A stretch of DNA of 64,000 nt from Candidatus Nitrospira neomarina (GCF_032051675.1 NZ_CP116968.1:4271001-4335000); one strand, 5' to 3'. Numbered from the stretch's first letter, positions 29,488-38,862 are shown. The notes: generated by a model not told the origin, from the sequence alone. Translations and numbers: made by a program.

Positions 29488-30293
29488 GGGGAATGTGTCT
29501 TGCGATCAATGGGCGGTCGAAACCGTTGCCCGTCCGGTTCCTGGTCATGGGCCTTATCGGGTGGTGGTGTCTCGGAGTAGGTTGTGTTCCCCCTAAAGTT
29601 CAAATTCAGGCCGCTCCACAATTTGACCCCTCCCGTATATCCAGTCTCGCCATCCTTCCATTTCAGACCATCAAAACGCCTCAATTGGCGGGTAACTCAC
29701 GTGGAGGCATAAGGGATCCCGAAGAAATTCGTACACAATTTCGGTTGCCGGGGACTGATCAGGCGGATGGGACAGAATTCAGACAAGTTCGTTATGTGGT
29801 GCCTGAAACGGCTGCACATCGAATTACCCTACAGGTGGCTTCTGTGTTGGCCGGCCGGCCTTCCTTGCGGGTGATCGGTCCAGAGGAGTCTTCTGCCGTG
29901 ATAGGTAAGGAAAGGCCGGAAGCGGAATCCTCCTTCTCCGTCATGGCCCAAGAGGTTGGAACGCGCTTGAAGGTGGATGGAGTTGTGACGGGACTCGTCC
30001 GGACATACCGTGAGCGTGAAGGAAGCAAGCTTGGGGCCAAGCCGGCCGCAGTAGGATTTGAAGTGTATCTCCTGAGACCGTCCGATGGTATGGTCGTGTG
30101 GACAGGGGAATTTTTTGAGGAACAAAAACCACTTAACCAGGATGTAGTAGGATTTTTTGAAAAGGGTGGAGGGTTTGTGACTGCCGATACACTTGCTGAA
30201 TTGGGTGTCAACAAAGTGATGAAAGCCTTCCCCGTCGGCTTGGGCGAACAGGGGCCTCCTCTTTCTGCTCCATCCTTGAAGGAGAATCCCTAA
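29484..30293 (+). CDS. Lipoprotein inside the histidine operon
   Basis: I use the ATG at 29484, which overlaps the hisH stop as ATGA; a TTG two codons earlier is also open. The 269-residue product has a basic N-terminus, a hydrophobic core and a lipobox LGVGC near residue 34, so it should be exported and lipid-anchored. The mature part begins VSLAILPF-like (ISSLAILPFQTI), a strand typical of CsgG/GNA1162-type envelope lipoproteins, and contains LKVDGVVTGLVRTYRER and EVYLLRPSDGMVVWTGEFFE. It has no link to histidine synthesis by sequence. Being embedded in a tightly coupled operon makes it co-expressed with it. Family not identified. Confidence 0.8.
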   Translation: MRGMCLAINGRSKPLPVRFLVMGLIGWWCLGVGCVPPKVQIQAAPQFDPSRISSLAILPFQTIKTPQLAGNSRGGIRDPEEIRTQFRLPGTDQADGTEFRQVRYVVPETAAHRITLQVASVLAGRPSLRVIGPEESSAVIGKERPEAESSFSVMAQEVGTRLKVDGVVTGLVRTYREREGSKLGAKPAAVGFEVYLLRPSDGMVVWTGEFFEEQKPLNQDVVGFFEKGGGFVTADTLAELGVNKVMKAFPVGLGEQGPPLSAPSLKENP

Positions 30294-30296
30294 CCG

Positions 30297-31043
30297 ATGC
30301 TACTGATTCCTGCAATTGATCTGAAGGACGGGAAATGTGTCCGCTTGCGACAGGGCGAGATGGATCAGGTCACCAGGTATTCTGATGACCCCGCGGCGAT
30401 GGCGGAACATTGGCAGAGTCTTGGGGCCCGCTACCTTCATGTGGTGGATTTAGATGGGGCGGTGACTGGAACCCCTCAGCATCTCTCACACATTGAAGCC
30501 ATTACCAAACGGTTAGGCATTCCGGTGCAGGTCGGTGGGGGCATACGAAACACGTCAACCATTCGCGCCTACTTGTCCTGTGGAGTGGACCGGGTGGTGA
30601 TTGGAACAGCGGCCTTACAGGATGCGGATTTTTTGGCGGCAGCCGCGACAGAATTTCCTGATAAAATTTTAATCGGGATTGATGTCAAACAGGGGTTAGT
30701 CGCGGTGCATGGGTGGAAGACCGTGTCCAGTCTGACCCCACGACAGGTCTTTGAATCAGTAAAAGACTTGCCCTTGGGAGGCATGGTCTTTACGGACATA
30801 TCCAGGGACGGCATGTTGGCAGGACCCAATATTTCAGCTCTGCGAGAAGCTGTGGACATTTCGCCGTTTCCCGTCATTGCCTCTGGTGGAGTCACGGTCC
30901 TGAAAGATGTGCAGACCATTCAGGCCCTCGGAAGCAAGATTTCCGGAATCATTATCGGAAAGGCCTTATATGAAGGCACCTTGGACTTGAAAGCGGCTCT
31001 TGAAATGGTGGCCTTGACAGAAGCGTCCCAAACATCATGCTGA
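30297..31043 (+). CDS. hisA: ProFAR isomerase
   Basis: Amadori isomerisation of the fourth histidine intermediate on a TIM barrel. 248 residues. The catalytic Asp is at the start ([16 protein letters not shown]), the phosphate-binding loops are VQVGGGIRN and [10 protein letters not shown], and the second catalytic Asp is in [11 protein letters not shown]. Starts three bases after the lipoprotein gene. The C-terminus overlaps hisF by 7 bases. Homologous half-barrel architecture with HisF. Confidence 0.97.
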   Translation: MLLIPAIDLKDGKCVRLRQGEMDQVTRYSDDPAAMAEHWQSLGARYLHVVDLDGAVTGTPQHLSHIEAITKRLGIPVQVGGGIRNTSTIRAYLSCGVDRVVIGTAALQDADFLAAAATEFPDKILIGIDVKQGLVAVHGWKTVSSLTPRQVFESVKDLPLGGMVFTDISRDGMLAGPNISALREAVDISPFPVIASGGVTVLKDVQTIQALGSKISGIIIGKALYEGTLDLKAALEMVALTEASQTSC

Positions 31044-31834
31044 CGAAAAGAATCATACCTTGCCTGGATGTTAAAGACGGGCGAGTGGTGAAGGGCGTCT
31101 CGTTCGTGAATTTGCGCGATGCGGGAGATCCGGTTCACATTGCCCAGGTGTATGATCGAGAAGGTGCGGACGAGCTGTGCTTTCTGGATATTACCGCTTC
31201 ACATGAAAAACGGGATACGATTTTAGATGTGGTGATTCGGACGGCGGAGCAGGTCTTTATGCCGCTTACGGTTGGGGGAGGGATCCGGACCATTGAGGAT
31301 ATTCGCCGGTTATTAGAGGCCGGAGCGGACAAAGTCAGCATTAATACGGCTGCTGTTGAACATCCGGACTTCGTAAAGGCCGCCGCCAATCGTTTCGGCT
31401 CGCAATGTATCGTCGTGGCTATTGATGCGAAACGGGCAACGACATGTGAAGGGGGGGAACCCGGGTGGGAAGTGTTTACCCATGGCGGGCGGAACTCGAC
31501 CGGCCTGGACGCCGTTGAGTGGGCGAAACGGATGAAGGATTATGGCGCCGGAGAGATTCTTTTGACCAGTATGGATCAGGATGGAAAGCAGGACGGATAT
31601 GATTTGGCTTTAACGGCGGCTATTTCCGAGTCCGTCTCTATTCCCGTCATTGCCTCCGGGGGGGCTGGCACGCTTCAGCACCTGTCTGAGGCGTTCCATG
31701 TGGGGAAGGCCGATGCGGTGCTGGCGGCATCTATTTTCCATTATCAAACCTATTCCATCGGGCAAGCCAAATCGTATTTGGCTCAACAGGGTATCCCTGT
31801 GCGCCCGGTAACCGTCCCGGTTTCAATTTCATAA
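31037..31834 (+). CDS. hisF: Imidazole glycerol phosphate synthase cyclase subunit
   Basis: TIM-barrel cyclase that joins ammonia from HisH to PRFAR, giving imidazoleglycerol phosphate and AICAR. 265 residues. Catalytic Asp in [17 protein letters not shown]; second Asp in [15 protein letters not shown]; phosphate loops [10 protein letters not shown] and [10 protein letters not shown]. One atypical point is the sequence after [12 protein letters not shown], which has an inserted [14 protein letters not shown], as in many bacterial HisF. Starts within the last codons of hisA. Confidence 0.97.
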   Translation: MLTKRIIPCLDVKDGRVVKGVSFVNLRDAGDPVHIAQVYDREGADELCFLDITASHEKRDTILDVVIRTAEQVFMPLTVGGGIRTIEDIRRLLEAGADKVSINTAAVEHPDFVKAAANRFGSQCIVVAIDAKRATTCEGGEPGWEVFTHGGRNSTGLDAVEWAKRMKDYGAGEILLTSMDQDGKQDGYDLALTAAISESVSIPVIASGGAGTLQHLSEAFHVGKADAVLAASIFHYQTYSIGQAKSYLAQQGIPVRPVTVPVSIS

Positions 31835-31840
31835 CAACCC

Positions 31841-32536
31841 ATGAGCGAACTCTCTTCGATAAGCCCATTGCGATTTGATGAACAAGGATTGCTCCCCTGT
31901 GTTGTGCAGGATTGGCTGGACGGGACCGTCTTGATGGTGGGATTCATGAACCAACAAGCGTGGGAGATGACTTGCGATTCCCAACGGGTTCATTTCTGGA
32001 GTCGTTCCCGAAAACGGTTATGGAAAAAAGGTGAGACGTCCGGCCATGAATTGCTTGTAAAGGAAATGTTTGTGGATTGTGATCGGGATACAATTTTGGT
32101 GAAGGCCCAGCCCATTGGACCGACGTGTCATACCGGAACCCGTTCTTGTTTTTTTTCTCCCCTACCTTCTTTGCCTTCTGAAGAGCCAGCCACTCTCTTC
32201 TCCGGTACGGCCTGGGGGGGGATTACCCGGCGTCTGTATGAAATGGTTGGCGATCGGAAGGCCCACCCGAGCCCTGATTCCTATGTGTCGAAATTGATGG
32301 AGGGAGGCCTCGATCGTATGTTGAAAAAGGTGGCGGAAGAAGCCGGCGAAGTCCTTCTCGCTGGGAAAAATGGCGATCGGGAAGAAATTATTTACGAAAT
32401 GGCTGATTTGTGGTTTCATACCCTCATCATGCTCGGGCATTTTTCCATTCCTCCTGAAGACGTCTATCAAGAGCTTGGCAAGCGATTTGGGAAATCAGGA
32501 ATTCGACAGCCGGAAGGAGGCTCTCCCCGTGGGTGA
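31841..32536 (+). CDS. hisIE: Bifunctional phosphoribosyl-AMP cyclohydrolase / phosphoribosyl-ATP pyrophosphatase
   Basis: Two successive steps of histidine synthesis in one chain of 231 residues. N-terminal cyclohydrolase (about 10-115) has the zinc ligands in VDCDRDTILVKAQPIGPTCHTGTRSC and the WSRSRKRLWKKGETSGH signature. C-terminal pyrophosphohydrolase (about 125-225) has the KKVAEEAGEVLLAGKN helix carrying the metal-binding Glu residues and EMADLWFHTLIML. Starts six bases after hisF. Confidence 0.97.
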   Translation: MSELSSISPLRFDEQGLLPCVVQDWLDGTVLMVGFMNQQAWEMTCDSQRVHFWSRSRKRLWKKGETSGHELLVKEMFVDCDRDTILVKAQPIGPTCHTGTRSCFFSPLPSLPSEEPATLFSGTAWGGITRRLYEMVGDRKAHPSPDSYVSKLMEGGLDRMLKKVAEEAGEVLLAGKNGDREEIIYEMADLWFHTLIMLGHFSIPPEDVYQELGKRFGKSGIRQPEGGSPRG

Positions 32537-32873
32537 TTGTCTTTTTTGTCAAATCGTCAAGGGGGCTATTCCCGCCGACACCCTGTATGAGGATGAACAC
32601 ACGTTCGTGTTTAACGATATCAATCCTCAAGCGCAGGTGCATATGTTGGTGATTCCCAAGCGGCACGTGGTGTCTCTGGATGATACCAAAGAGACGGATG
32701 CCGCTTTGTTAGGTCACCTGATGCTGATCTGTGCCAAGATGGCCAGGCAGCGGCACATTGCCGGTGGTGGATATCGGGTCGTTGCGAATACCGGACCGGA
32801 AGCCGGGCAGAGTGTCTTTCATTTGCACTTTCACGTTATGGGCGGGCGAACATTTGCGTGGCCTCCAGGGTAA
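32529..32873 (+). CDS. hinT: HIT family (HinT-like) purine phosphoramidase
   Basis: The open frame runs further upstream inside hisIE, but the gene starts at the GTG at 32529, which has GGAAGGAGG six bases upstream and overlaps hisIE by eight bases. The 114-residue product begins VGDCLFCQIVKG and carries the histidine triad HLHFHVMGG, with QSVFHLHFHVM as the family signature. HinT proteins hydrolyse AMP-lysine and aminoacyl-adenylates; the physiological role is unsettled. The C-terminus is truncated after FAWPPG, as is normal. Confidence 0.95.
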   Translation: MGDCLFCQIVKGAIPADTLYEDEHTFVFNDINPQAQVHMLVIPKRHVVSLDDTKETDAALLGHLMLICAKMARQRHIAGGGYRVVANTGPEAGQSVFHLHFHVMGGRTFAWPPG

Positions 32874-32972
32874 AGCTGGTTTGCCGGGGACAAAGCGCCC
32901 CGAAATTATTTGGTATCCGCAGGGAACGACATTCGTGATGTTTCCCTAACGTAGTTCGTGGTGAGAAGTGAG

Positions 32973-34799
32973 ATGACCGGCGAAAAACGAGGAGTTCCTC
33001 CAGAGATTCTTCAACAAATTCGAGATCGCATTGATATTATTGATCTCATTTCCACCTACGTGAGTCTCTCCAAGGCTGGGCAAAACTTTAAAGGGCTGTG
33101 CCCCTTCCATTCAGAAAAAACTCCCTCATTTTCGGTCAACCCCGTTCGACAAATGTTTTATTGTTTTGGCTGCAGTGTCGGAGGAGATGCCTTTACCTTT
33201 TTGATGAAACAGGAAGGCATGGATTTCATGGAGGCTCTGCGTGAGTTAAGCCAACGGACAGGAGTGCCTCTGCCTGAACGCCGGGAATCAGCGGGGAAGA
33301 CCACATCAGGCTTATCTCGTGAACGGTATTTTCATCTGTATCAATTGGCCGTATCCTGGTATCACCGTAATCTTCAGGAAAATCCTGAAGGTCAAGTCGC
33401 CCGGGATTATTTGGATCAGCGGGGGATTACCAGGGAATCCTGGAACACATTCCAGTTGGGATTCGTTCCGGAAGGATGGAATGGCCTTTCCAAATGGTTG
33501 GAACAGCAGTCTGTCAAGCCGGAAGAACTCATACAGGCCGGATTGGTCGTGCGGAAAGAGTCTGAGGATGGCGGCAGAATATCAACATATGATCGCTTTC
33601 GTGATCGGGTGATGTTTCCCATAACTGATCCACGTGGGCAAGTGGTGGGATTTGGGGGTCGGATTCTAAAAGATGGAGCCTCTCCCAAATATCTCAATTC
33701 ACCCGAAACCGACTTATTCTTTAAGGGGAAATCCCTCTATGGAATGGACAAGGCCAGGCAGTCAGCCACTGCGTCCGGGAGGTTTTATTTGGTAGAAGGG
33801 TATTTTGATGTCATTGCTCTCCACCAAAACGGGATTGAAAATGCCGTGGCACCATTGGGAACGGCGTTAACCGCTGATCATGTCCAGATTTTACGCCGAT
33901 TAGCCCCTTCGGTGATGCTCGTCTTTGATGGAGATGCCGCAGGGATCGGCGCGGCCTTACGGACGCTTGATTTGTTTATGAATTCTGGCATTGAAGTCCG
34001 AGTGCTCCTGCTCCCGGCCGGTGAAGATCCTGACACATTTATTCGGAAAAACGGGGTGCCGGCGTTTCGTGAGTTGGAGGGGAAAGCCGCCACGTTACTG
34101 GATTTTGCCATCATGTCTGTGTTGAATAAAGCCAAAAATGATTCTATTCAAGATCGAGTCAAGCGGGCGGATGACATTCTTGCGATTCTTCATAAGACTA
34201 AAAATCCCATAGAAAAAGAAGAATATCTGAAAGTGGTCTCAGAACGGTTGGGTATTCGACCGGAATTACTCCGTAAACGTCTCCCGACCATCTCCCGGAC
34301 GATGAGTGTCGCCCAGCCGACTAAGGGGAAGGAGCAAGCTGCTACGAATCTGGCAATTCCTCAAGGCAAGCCGGAGGAACGGGATCTTATTGTATTATTA
34401 CTCCAAGGCCGTCTGGAGCCGGATCAGATTCGTCAACTCGATGAAGGTGCATTTACTGTCGAACTGTATCGCCATATTCTTGGCAGGGCCTTTCAGCATA
34501 CGGATGACGAAGGGCATTTGAACCTCGATGCACTGCATGCGGAATTCAGTCAGGATCCGGCTTATGAACCGGTCATTTCCCGGTTGAGTGTTGGGGAATA
34601 CAATTGTGACGAAGTGTCTATTCATGTCGCCGGATGTCTCCGTGTTTTAAAGAAAAACCAGATCCAACGCCTCATGGACGAGGTGATTAGTCAACTCAAG
34701 ATTGCACAACGGGAGGGACGCCAGGACTTGGTCGATGCTTTGGTCGCGGAGTCCAATGAGCTTCGTCAGAAAAAGGCCTTATTAACGGCTTCCACCTAA
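32973..34799 (+). CDS. dnaG: DNA primase
   Basis: Synthesises RNA primers at the replication fork. From the ATG at 32973 (GAGAAGTGAG upstream; a GTG at 32958 is also open) it has 608 residues. The zinc-binding domain has CPFH and CFGC ligands (LCPFHSEKTPSFSV and MFYCFGCSVGGD). The TOPRIM core includes YLVEGYFDVIALHQNG with its Glu and VFDGDAAGIGAALRTL with the DxD pair. The C-terminal helicase-binding domain (last 150 residues) is divergent but helical. dnaG is the last gene of the murA-his run. Confidence 0.97.
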   Translation: MTGEKRGVPPEILQQIRDRIDIIDLISTYVSLSKAGQNFKGLCPFHSEKTPSFSVNPVRQMFYCFGCSVGGDAFTFLMKQEGMDFMEALRELSQRTGVPLPERRESAGKTTSGLSRERYFHLYQLAVSWYHRNLQENPEGQVARDYLDQRGITRESWNTFQLGFVPEGWNGLSKWLEQQSVKPEELIQAGLVVRKESEDGGRISTYDRFRDRVMFPITDPRGQVVGFGGRILKDGASPKYLNSPETDLFFKGKSLYGMDKARQSATASGRFYLVEGYFDVIALHQNGIENAVAPLGTALTADHVQILRRLAPSVMLVFDGDAAGIGAALRTLDLFMNSGIEVRVLLLPAGEDPDTFIRKNGVPAFRELEGKAATLLDFAIMSVLNKAKNDSIQDRVKRADDILAILHKTKNPIEKEEYLKVVSERLGIRPELLRKRLPTISRTMSVAQPTKGKEQAATNLAIPQGKPEERDLIVLLLQGRLEPDQIRQLDEGAFTVELYRHILGRAFQHTDDEGHLNLDALHAEFSQDPAYEPVISRLSVGEYNCDEVSIHVAGCLRVLKKNQIQRLMDEVISQLKIAQREGRQDLVDALVAESNELRQKKALLTAST

Positions 34800-34890
34800 G
34801 TTTCCCTCCTGCCAGGGAATAAAATTCGCAAGGGGGAGTTTTTCCTGAGCGCCATTTATGGTAAAAGGGTGTGTGTGCCGTGATGATCTC

Positions 34891-34967
34891 GGGCCCATAG
34901 CTCAGTTGGTTAGAGCGGCTGACTCATAATCAGTTGGTCCCAGGTTCAAGTCCTGGTGGGCCCACCA
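34891..34967 (+). tRNA. tRNA-Ile2 (anticodon CAU, expected lysidine)
   Basis: A 77-base cloverleaf including encoded CCA: acceptor GGGCCCA/TGGGCCC, D arm GCTC/GAGC, anticodon loop CTCATAA, T arm CCCAGGTTCAAGTCCTGG. CAU can be Met or Ile2. The C4-G69 and C5-G68 pairs are those TilS uses to recognise Ile2 in E. coli, and the resemblance to known Ile2 tRNAs is strong, so I prefer Ile2 reading AUA; elongator Met is the alternative. Confidence 0.9.
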
Positions 34968-35028
34968 CGAGACAGGGCCGGACTTGAGTAACCGGTGAGC
35001 AAACATGTTCTAGGATATTGAGGACTTT

Positions 35029-35757
35029 GTGAATTTGCAGTTGCAATACCTGATTAATCTTCAAAAATTTGATCTTCGAATTTTTCAGATTCAAGACCAG
35101 TTGCGGAAAGCTCCAGAGCTTATCAAATCCGCTGAAACTCCGCTCCAAGATATTCTTGCCAAGCTACAAGTCCTTAAAAATACCGGTGAATCTCTCGTCA
35201 AACAACGACGAAGCTCTGAACGTGAACTCGCTACTCAGGAAGAACAACTCCAGAAAATCAGAAATCGGCTTTCTGAATTAAAAACGAACAAAGAATATCA
35301 GGCGCATCTGTTTGAAATAGAGTTAGCTCGGAAGAAAAAAGACTCGATTGAGGAGAATGTGCTGGAAATCATGGAGCGGGTGGAACAGAACGAGCAAGCC
35401 CTTAAAGAGCTGGAGGAGCAATCCACAGAAGCCCAGAAAGTTTTTGATAGCGAAAAGGCGAGGCTGGAGACTCATTTTGCCAATTTGGCGAATGAATTAG
35501 CCGATTTGGACCGTCAGCAAACAACTCTTTCCCTACAGGTGGATAAGCAACTCCTGGTTCGATACAACCGATTAAAGACCTTAAGAAAAGGATATGCCGT
35601 CGCCCAGCTTCGTGACGGGGCCTGTGGGGGATGTCAGCTTCAGCTTCCTCCTCAACTGGTTGCGGAAGTGAAACGCGGTGACGAACTTTTGGATTGTTCC
35701 TATTGCCACCGCATTCTCTATATGGCTCGGCATCTTGAAGAGGAAACGACCGAATAG
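35029..35757 (+). CDS. C4-type zinc-ribbon coiled-coil protein
   Basis: A 242-residue protein starting at GTG 35029. About 170 residues form a long charged coiled coil (heptads with many Glu, Lys and Gln), followed by a C-terminal zinc ribbon: GACGGCQLQLPPQL with CGGC, then LLDCSYCHRILY with CSYC. The layout fits the zf-RING_7 / DUF164 family, found widely and possibly acting in RNA or ribosome biology; no firm function. It lies directly upstream of the RNase P RNA gene on the same strand. Confidence 0.88.
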   Translation: MNLQLQYLINLQKFDLRIFQIQDQLRKAPELIKSAETPLQDILAKLQVLKNTGESLVKQRRSSERELATQEEQLQKIRNRLSELKTNKEYQAHLFEIELARKKKDSIEENVLEIMERVEQNEQALKELEEQSTEAQKVFDSEKARLETHFANLANELADLDRQQTTLSLQVDKQLLVRYNRLKTLRKGYAVAQLRDGACGGCQLQLPPQLVAEVKRGDELLDCSYCHRILYMARHLEEETTE

Positions 35758-35781
35758 CTTTTTCTCCATGTGACCTGCCTC

Positions 35782-35810
35782 TTGCTTTCATTATTTTCTC
35801 AACCTACGAT
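35782..35810 (+). promoter_or_regulatory. Promoter of the RNase P RNA gene
   Basis: TTGCTT (35782-35787), a 17-base spacer and TACGAT (35805-35810), ending some 16 bases before the mature 5' end of the RNA. Location and spacing support it; the -35 has two mismatches from consensus. Confidence 0.7.
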
Positions 35811-35825
35811 AGTTACTGATGGTGC

Positions 35826-36244
35826 GAGTGGGCCGGGTGGCCGCTCACGGAACTTTTCGTGAGAGGAAAGTCCGGACTCCAAAGGGCAAGGTGCTGGGTA
35901 ACGCCCAGGCGGAGCAATCCGACACCAGCGCCACAGAAAATATACCGCCAATGGCAAATTCCTCGGTTTTTGCCAGGTAAGGGTGAAATGGTGGGGTAAG
36001 AGCCCACCGCGCCTGTGGTAACACAGGTGGCAGGGTAAGCGTCACCTGGAGCAAAACCAAATAGGGGGACGATTCCCGGTTTGTCGAAGGAAGCGATTTC
36101 TCTTCGGACCGGGAGAGAGACCGGCCCGGTCGAGGTTCTCGGGTAGGTTGCTTGAAGCCTAGGGTAACCTAGGTTCCAGAGAAATGGTCACCACTGGATG
36201 AAACTCGTTTCATCTAGCACAGAATCCGGCTTACAGGCCCACTC
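35826..36244 (+). ncRNA. rnpB: RNase P RNA, bacterial type A
   Basis: Catalytic RNA that removes the 5' leader of tRNA precursors. The conserved P4 start GAGGAAAGTCCGGACTCC is at about 35862-35880, the J-region AGGGTGAAATGG near 35981, and the closing strand AGAATCCGGCTTACAGGCCC at 36220-36240 pairs with the 5' GGGCC. The first and last stems (GAGTGGGCC with GGCCCACTC) define the ends to within a few bases. Length about 419, normal for type A. The protein partner rnpA is not in the window. Confidence 0.97.
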
Positions 36245-36414
36245 CTTCACCATCTTTACTGATTAGGTTTTTGGTCCAAATTATGGTGGTTTCTCCTCAC
36301 GTGAGGTCGAGGCGTTTTCCGGGAGATCCCCAAAGGGAGTCAAAAGTTACAGTCGGAGCCACGTGCTGTTCTGGGAGCTGATAGTATTCAGAGAGTTGAG
36401 AATAACTTCCTGGT

Positions 36415-36443
36415 TTGACTCGTGTTTTCCCCATTGATAGAAT
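36415..36443 (+). promoter_or_regulatory. Promoter of tRNA-Glu
   Basis: TTGACT, exactly 17 bases, then TAGAAT: a strong sigma-70-type site about 60 bases before the tRNA. Confidence 0.78.
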
Positions 36444-36504
36444 GCCGGGTCCATCGCTTCCGTGTTAATCATACAAAGGCCTAACACTCATCCTCAATTA
36501 CCGC

Positions 36505-36582
36505 GTCCCCATCGTCTAGCCTGGCCTAGGACGCCGGCCTTTCAAGCCGGCAACACGGGTTCGAATCCCGTTGGGGACGCCA
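36505..36582 (+). tRNA. tRNA-Glu (anticodon UUC)
   Basis: A 78-base cloverleaf with encoded CCA: acceptor GTCCCCA/TGGGGAC, anticodon stem CCGGC/GCCGG, loop CTTTCAA giving UUC, T arm ACGGGTTCGAATCCCGT. The D loop (AGCCTGGCCTAGGA) is long, as in many bacterial tRNA-Glu. Confidence 0.97.
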
Positions 36583-36588
36583 TAGCTT

Positions 36589-36624
36589 AAGCCGTTGAAG
36601 GTTTCTTCAACGGCTTTTTTTTTA
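36589..36624 (+). terminator. Rho-independent terminator of tRNA-Glu
   Basis: AAGCCGTTGAAG pairs with CTTCAACGGCTT (12 bp, four-base loop GTTT) and is followed by a run of eight T. It begins seven bases after the CCA end. Confidence 0.96.
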
Positions 36625-36993
36625 TAATTTTAATCATTGACGGTGATTGCTGACAGAGTATGTAGCGGGGTCATTAAGGAAATCGACTGAGGCCTCTTCA
36701 CTCGTTCAGTTAAGTTCGATATGGTAGGTATAACAGTCGTACTTTTTCCCGGGCCTGTCGAATCTTACTCTACTAATTGAGAGAGGGATTCTTTTGGTTG
36801 CCACATAATGTTGTAAACGAGCATCATCACCAGAGTCGTCATTCAATTAGGCCGTATGGTGTTTGGCTGGCCGAGGTATCACTGAAAGTACTTAAATGTG
36901 TTTGATGATCATTCCGATTCCAGTGGCTGGTTGAAGAAATGTGACGCGTGTTGCGGACCAAAATTTAATAATTCAAATTTCTGGCGAGGTGTT
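36625..36993. other. Gap between tRNA-Glu and the SUMF1-type gene
   Basis: About 370 bases. The frame of the downstream gene is open from a GTG at 36898, but I place its start at 36994. I see no other gene. A Gly/Cys-containing N-terminal extension in that frame looks non-coding. Confidence 0.4.
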
Positions 36994-37860
36994 ATGACGC
37001 ACACATGGTTAGTGGGCATAATGGCGGCATTCTTCATGTTCAATGGTCTGATCGAGCCCACCTGGGCTCAAGAATCCAAAGGAGGAAATTCTTGGCTGGA
37101 TGCTCCGGTGCAAGATGATGGACCGCCGGGTTCAATGGTACTGATTCCTGAAGGGGAATTTCTCATGGGGGATAATGACGGTCCTCGCAACGAACGACCG
37201 GAACATACCGTGTGGCTGGATGCCTATTCTATCGATCGGTACGAAGTGACCATGGCGGAATATCAGAAACTATTGGATACCGATTACAGCATTGAACCTC
37301 CGCCACTGTGGGATGATGGCGTTGCCACGGGAGAGTTAGGGATTCGACCGGCCGTGGGCATTTCCTGGAACGATGCCCAACGGTACTGTCAGTGGGTGGA
37401 AAAACGCCTGCCAACGGAGGCCGAATGGGAGAAAGCCGCTCGTGGTACAGATGGGCGAAGGTATCCATGGGGTCACATGCAGCCATTTGTGGATATTGCC
37501 AACTATAATCAGGGGACGACGGGCTGGGTAAGTTATAAATTGACACTTTCTCCGGTCACCAGTGGGACCAGGGGCATGAGTATTCGTCACGGTTTAAAAC
37601 AGGGCGGAAAAAGCGCCTATGGCTTGTACCATATGGCCGGGAATGCGGCTGAATGGGTCAATGATTGGTATGAACGTTTTTATTATGAAGACAGCCCTAA
37701 AAAGAATCCTCAAGGGCCGGCGGAGGGCGATTATAAAGTATTACGCGGGGGATCGTGGGAAGATCAGCCGGTAAACCTGCGGGTGACCGCCCGCTCAAAA
37801 GGGGAAGTTGATTTTCAGGACCTGACCACAGGATTTCGTTGTGCCAAGGATGCGAAGTGA
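36994..37860 (+). CDS. SUMF1/FGE-fold secreted protein, probably not catalytic
   Basis: The ATG at 36994 has GAGG before it and gives a 288-residue product with a signal peptide (MAAFFMFNGLIEPTWAQ). The mature part has the FGE-sulfatase fold: SMVLIPEGEFLMGDNDG, DAYSIDRYEVTMAEY, ISWNDAQRYCQW, KRLPTEAEWEKAARG, GNAAEWVNDWY, LRGGSW and GFRCAKD. True formylglycine-generating enzymes have two cysteines in the RGGSFLC...C region; here the sequence runs RGGSWEDQPVNLR without them. The protein probably binds a ligand or partner rather than converting Cys to formylglycine (inference). Such proteins are frequent in Nitrospira and often flank signalling or iron-related genes. Confidence 0.88.
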   Translation: MTHTWLVGIMAAFFMFNGLIEPTWAQESKGGNSWLDAPVQDDGPPGSMVLIPEGEFLMGDNDGPRNERPEHTVWLDAYSIDRYEVTMAEYQKLLDTDYSIEPPPLWDDGVATGELGIRPAVGISWNDAQRYCQWVEKRLPTEAEWEKAARGTDGRRYPWGHMQPFVDIANYNQGTTGWVSYKLTLSPVTSGTRGMSIRHGLKQGGKSAYGLYHMAGNAAEWVNDWYERFYYEDSPKKNPQGPAEGDYKVLRGGSWEDQPVNLRVTARSKGEVDFQDLTTGFRCAKDAK

Positions 37861-37901
37861 CGGTGCGGCTACTCGTAAGAGTCGCCACACCCGGTCAAAC
37901 T

Positions 37902-38249
37902 CTACAGGGGGGAATGGATGAGATCGCGATTGGATGCTACCGGTTGTAGTGGAGTAGAAGGCGACCGTTTTTGCCCATAGAGCCAACGAGCCGTTGTACC
38001 CCCAATATTACGAATGGTATAAGGTGCACCGCTGGGAATAAGAACTTCTTTTCCCACAGATGGCTGAATCCGCTCTCCTGCGATTTCTAATTCCAATTCT
38101 CCTGACATTGCCATAAATATTTCTTCCATATCCTTGGTGGCGGCTCTCCATTCACGTCCGGCATGATCAATCCACACCCCACAGGAAAATCCGCGAGCAT
38201 GCCAGTTTTTTGCAACGATTGCACGGTCAATGATAGGACGGCTTTCCAT
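37902..38249 (-). CDS. Cupin-fold protein
   Basis: The open frame begins at 38456, but the ATG at 38249 has AGAGG upstream and gives a compact 115-residue protein. The upstream 69 codons read as non-coding. Features: MEEIFMAMSGELELEIAGERI with the cupin 1 G-(x)5-E type motif and the HAGREWRAATKDMEE strand, then GKEVLIPSGAPYTIRNIGG as cupin 2. The usual metal ligands His-x-His are partly absent, so metal binding is doubtful. Function unknown. It converges with the SUMF1-type gene. Confidence 0.75.
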   Translation of the reverse strand: MESRPIIDRAIVAKNWHARGFSCGVWIDHAGREWRAATKDMEEIFMAMSGELELEIAGERIQPSVGKEVLIPSGAPYTIRNIGGTTARWLYGQKRSPSTPLQPVASNRDLIHSPL

Positions 38250-38862
38250 GATAGGCCTCTTAAAGAATAAAAGACTTATAAAAAATTTTGATGAATACGC
38301 TGGTGACCGCCCACATTTAGGCATTGAATCCTGCACAGACAGAAGTTTGGAGAGGGACAGGACGGGCAGGGAAATACGCCAGTCACTCTTACGGAAGGAA
38401 AGCCAGAGAAAAGAATCAGCAGTGCATTCATGGGGGATAGAGAGAAGAGAATGCATGGGAGTTAAATTTTTTATGAATGCGACCTCTTATATAGAGGGGA
38501 GATACCTCTGTCAATGTCACAATTTGTGGAAAAGATGTGAACGGTGGTGGATAATTTCACTGTGTGGTCACAATATCCTTTGTGAAAAGGGATTTCATTA
38601 TGTGAATTCTGGGGATAAATATTTTTTTGAGGACTTTGCAAAATGTGAATGCGGCAAGCCAAATAATACGTATGGTTAAGGTAGGAGTTAGGCGGTGTCC
38701 AGGTTTATTGGTTGGCACCAGCGTGACATCTGCCGTAATCGAAAAAAAATGTGGCTGATTTCTTAATTCTGCCAACAGATTCTCTGGTGTGGAGCCCTGT
38801 CCTTCGCGTATATTTTTACGCGACTATGGTTCGCAGCAAGAATTAACTCTTAGTACAACAAC
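38250..38862. other. AT-rich intergenic region
   Basis: 613 bases of AT-rich sequence (notably 38460-38700). A plus-strand frame starting at ATG 38455 (74 codons, with CQC, CGHNILC and CECG cysteine groups) ends at 38679. It has a weak upstream site and a biased composition, so I do not call it a gene, though it could be a remnant or a small zinc protein. No promoter of note for the J-domain gene was identified. Confidence 0.3.

Noticed and set aside
38455-38679. Plus-strand frame with several cysteine pairs between cupin and J-domain genes
   Set aside because: AT-biased, weak ribosome binding site and no known domain; noted in the region entry only.
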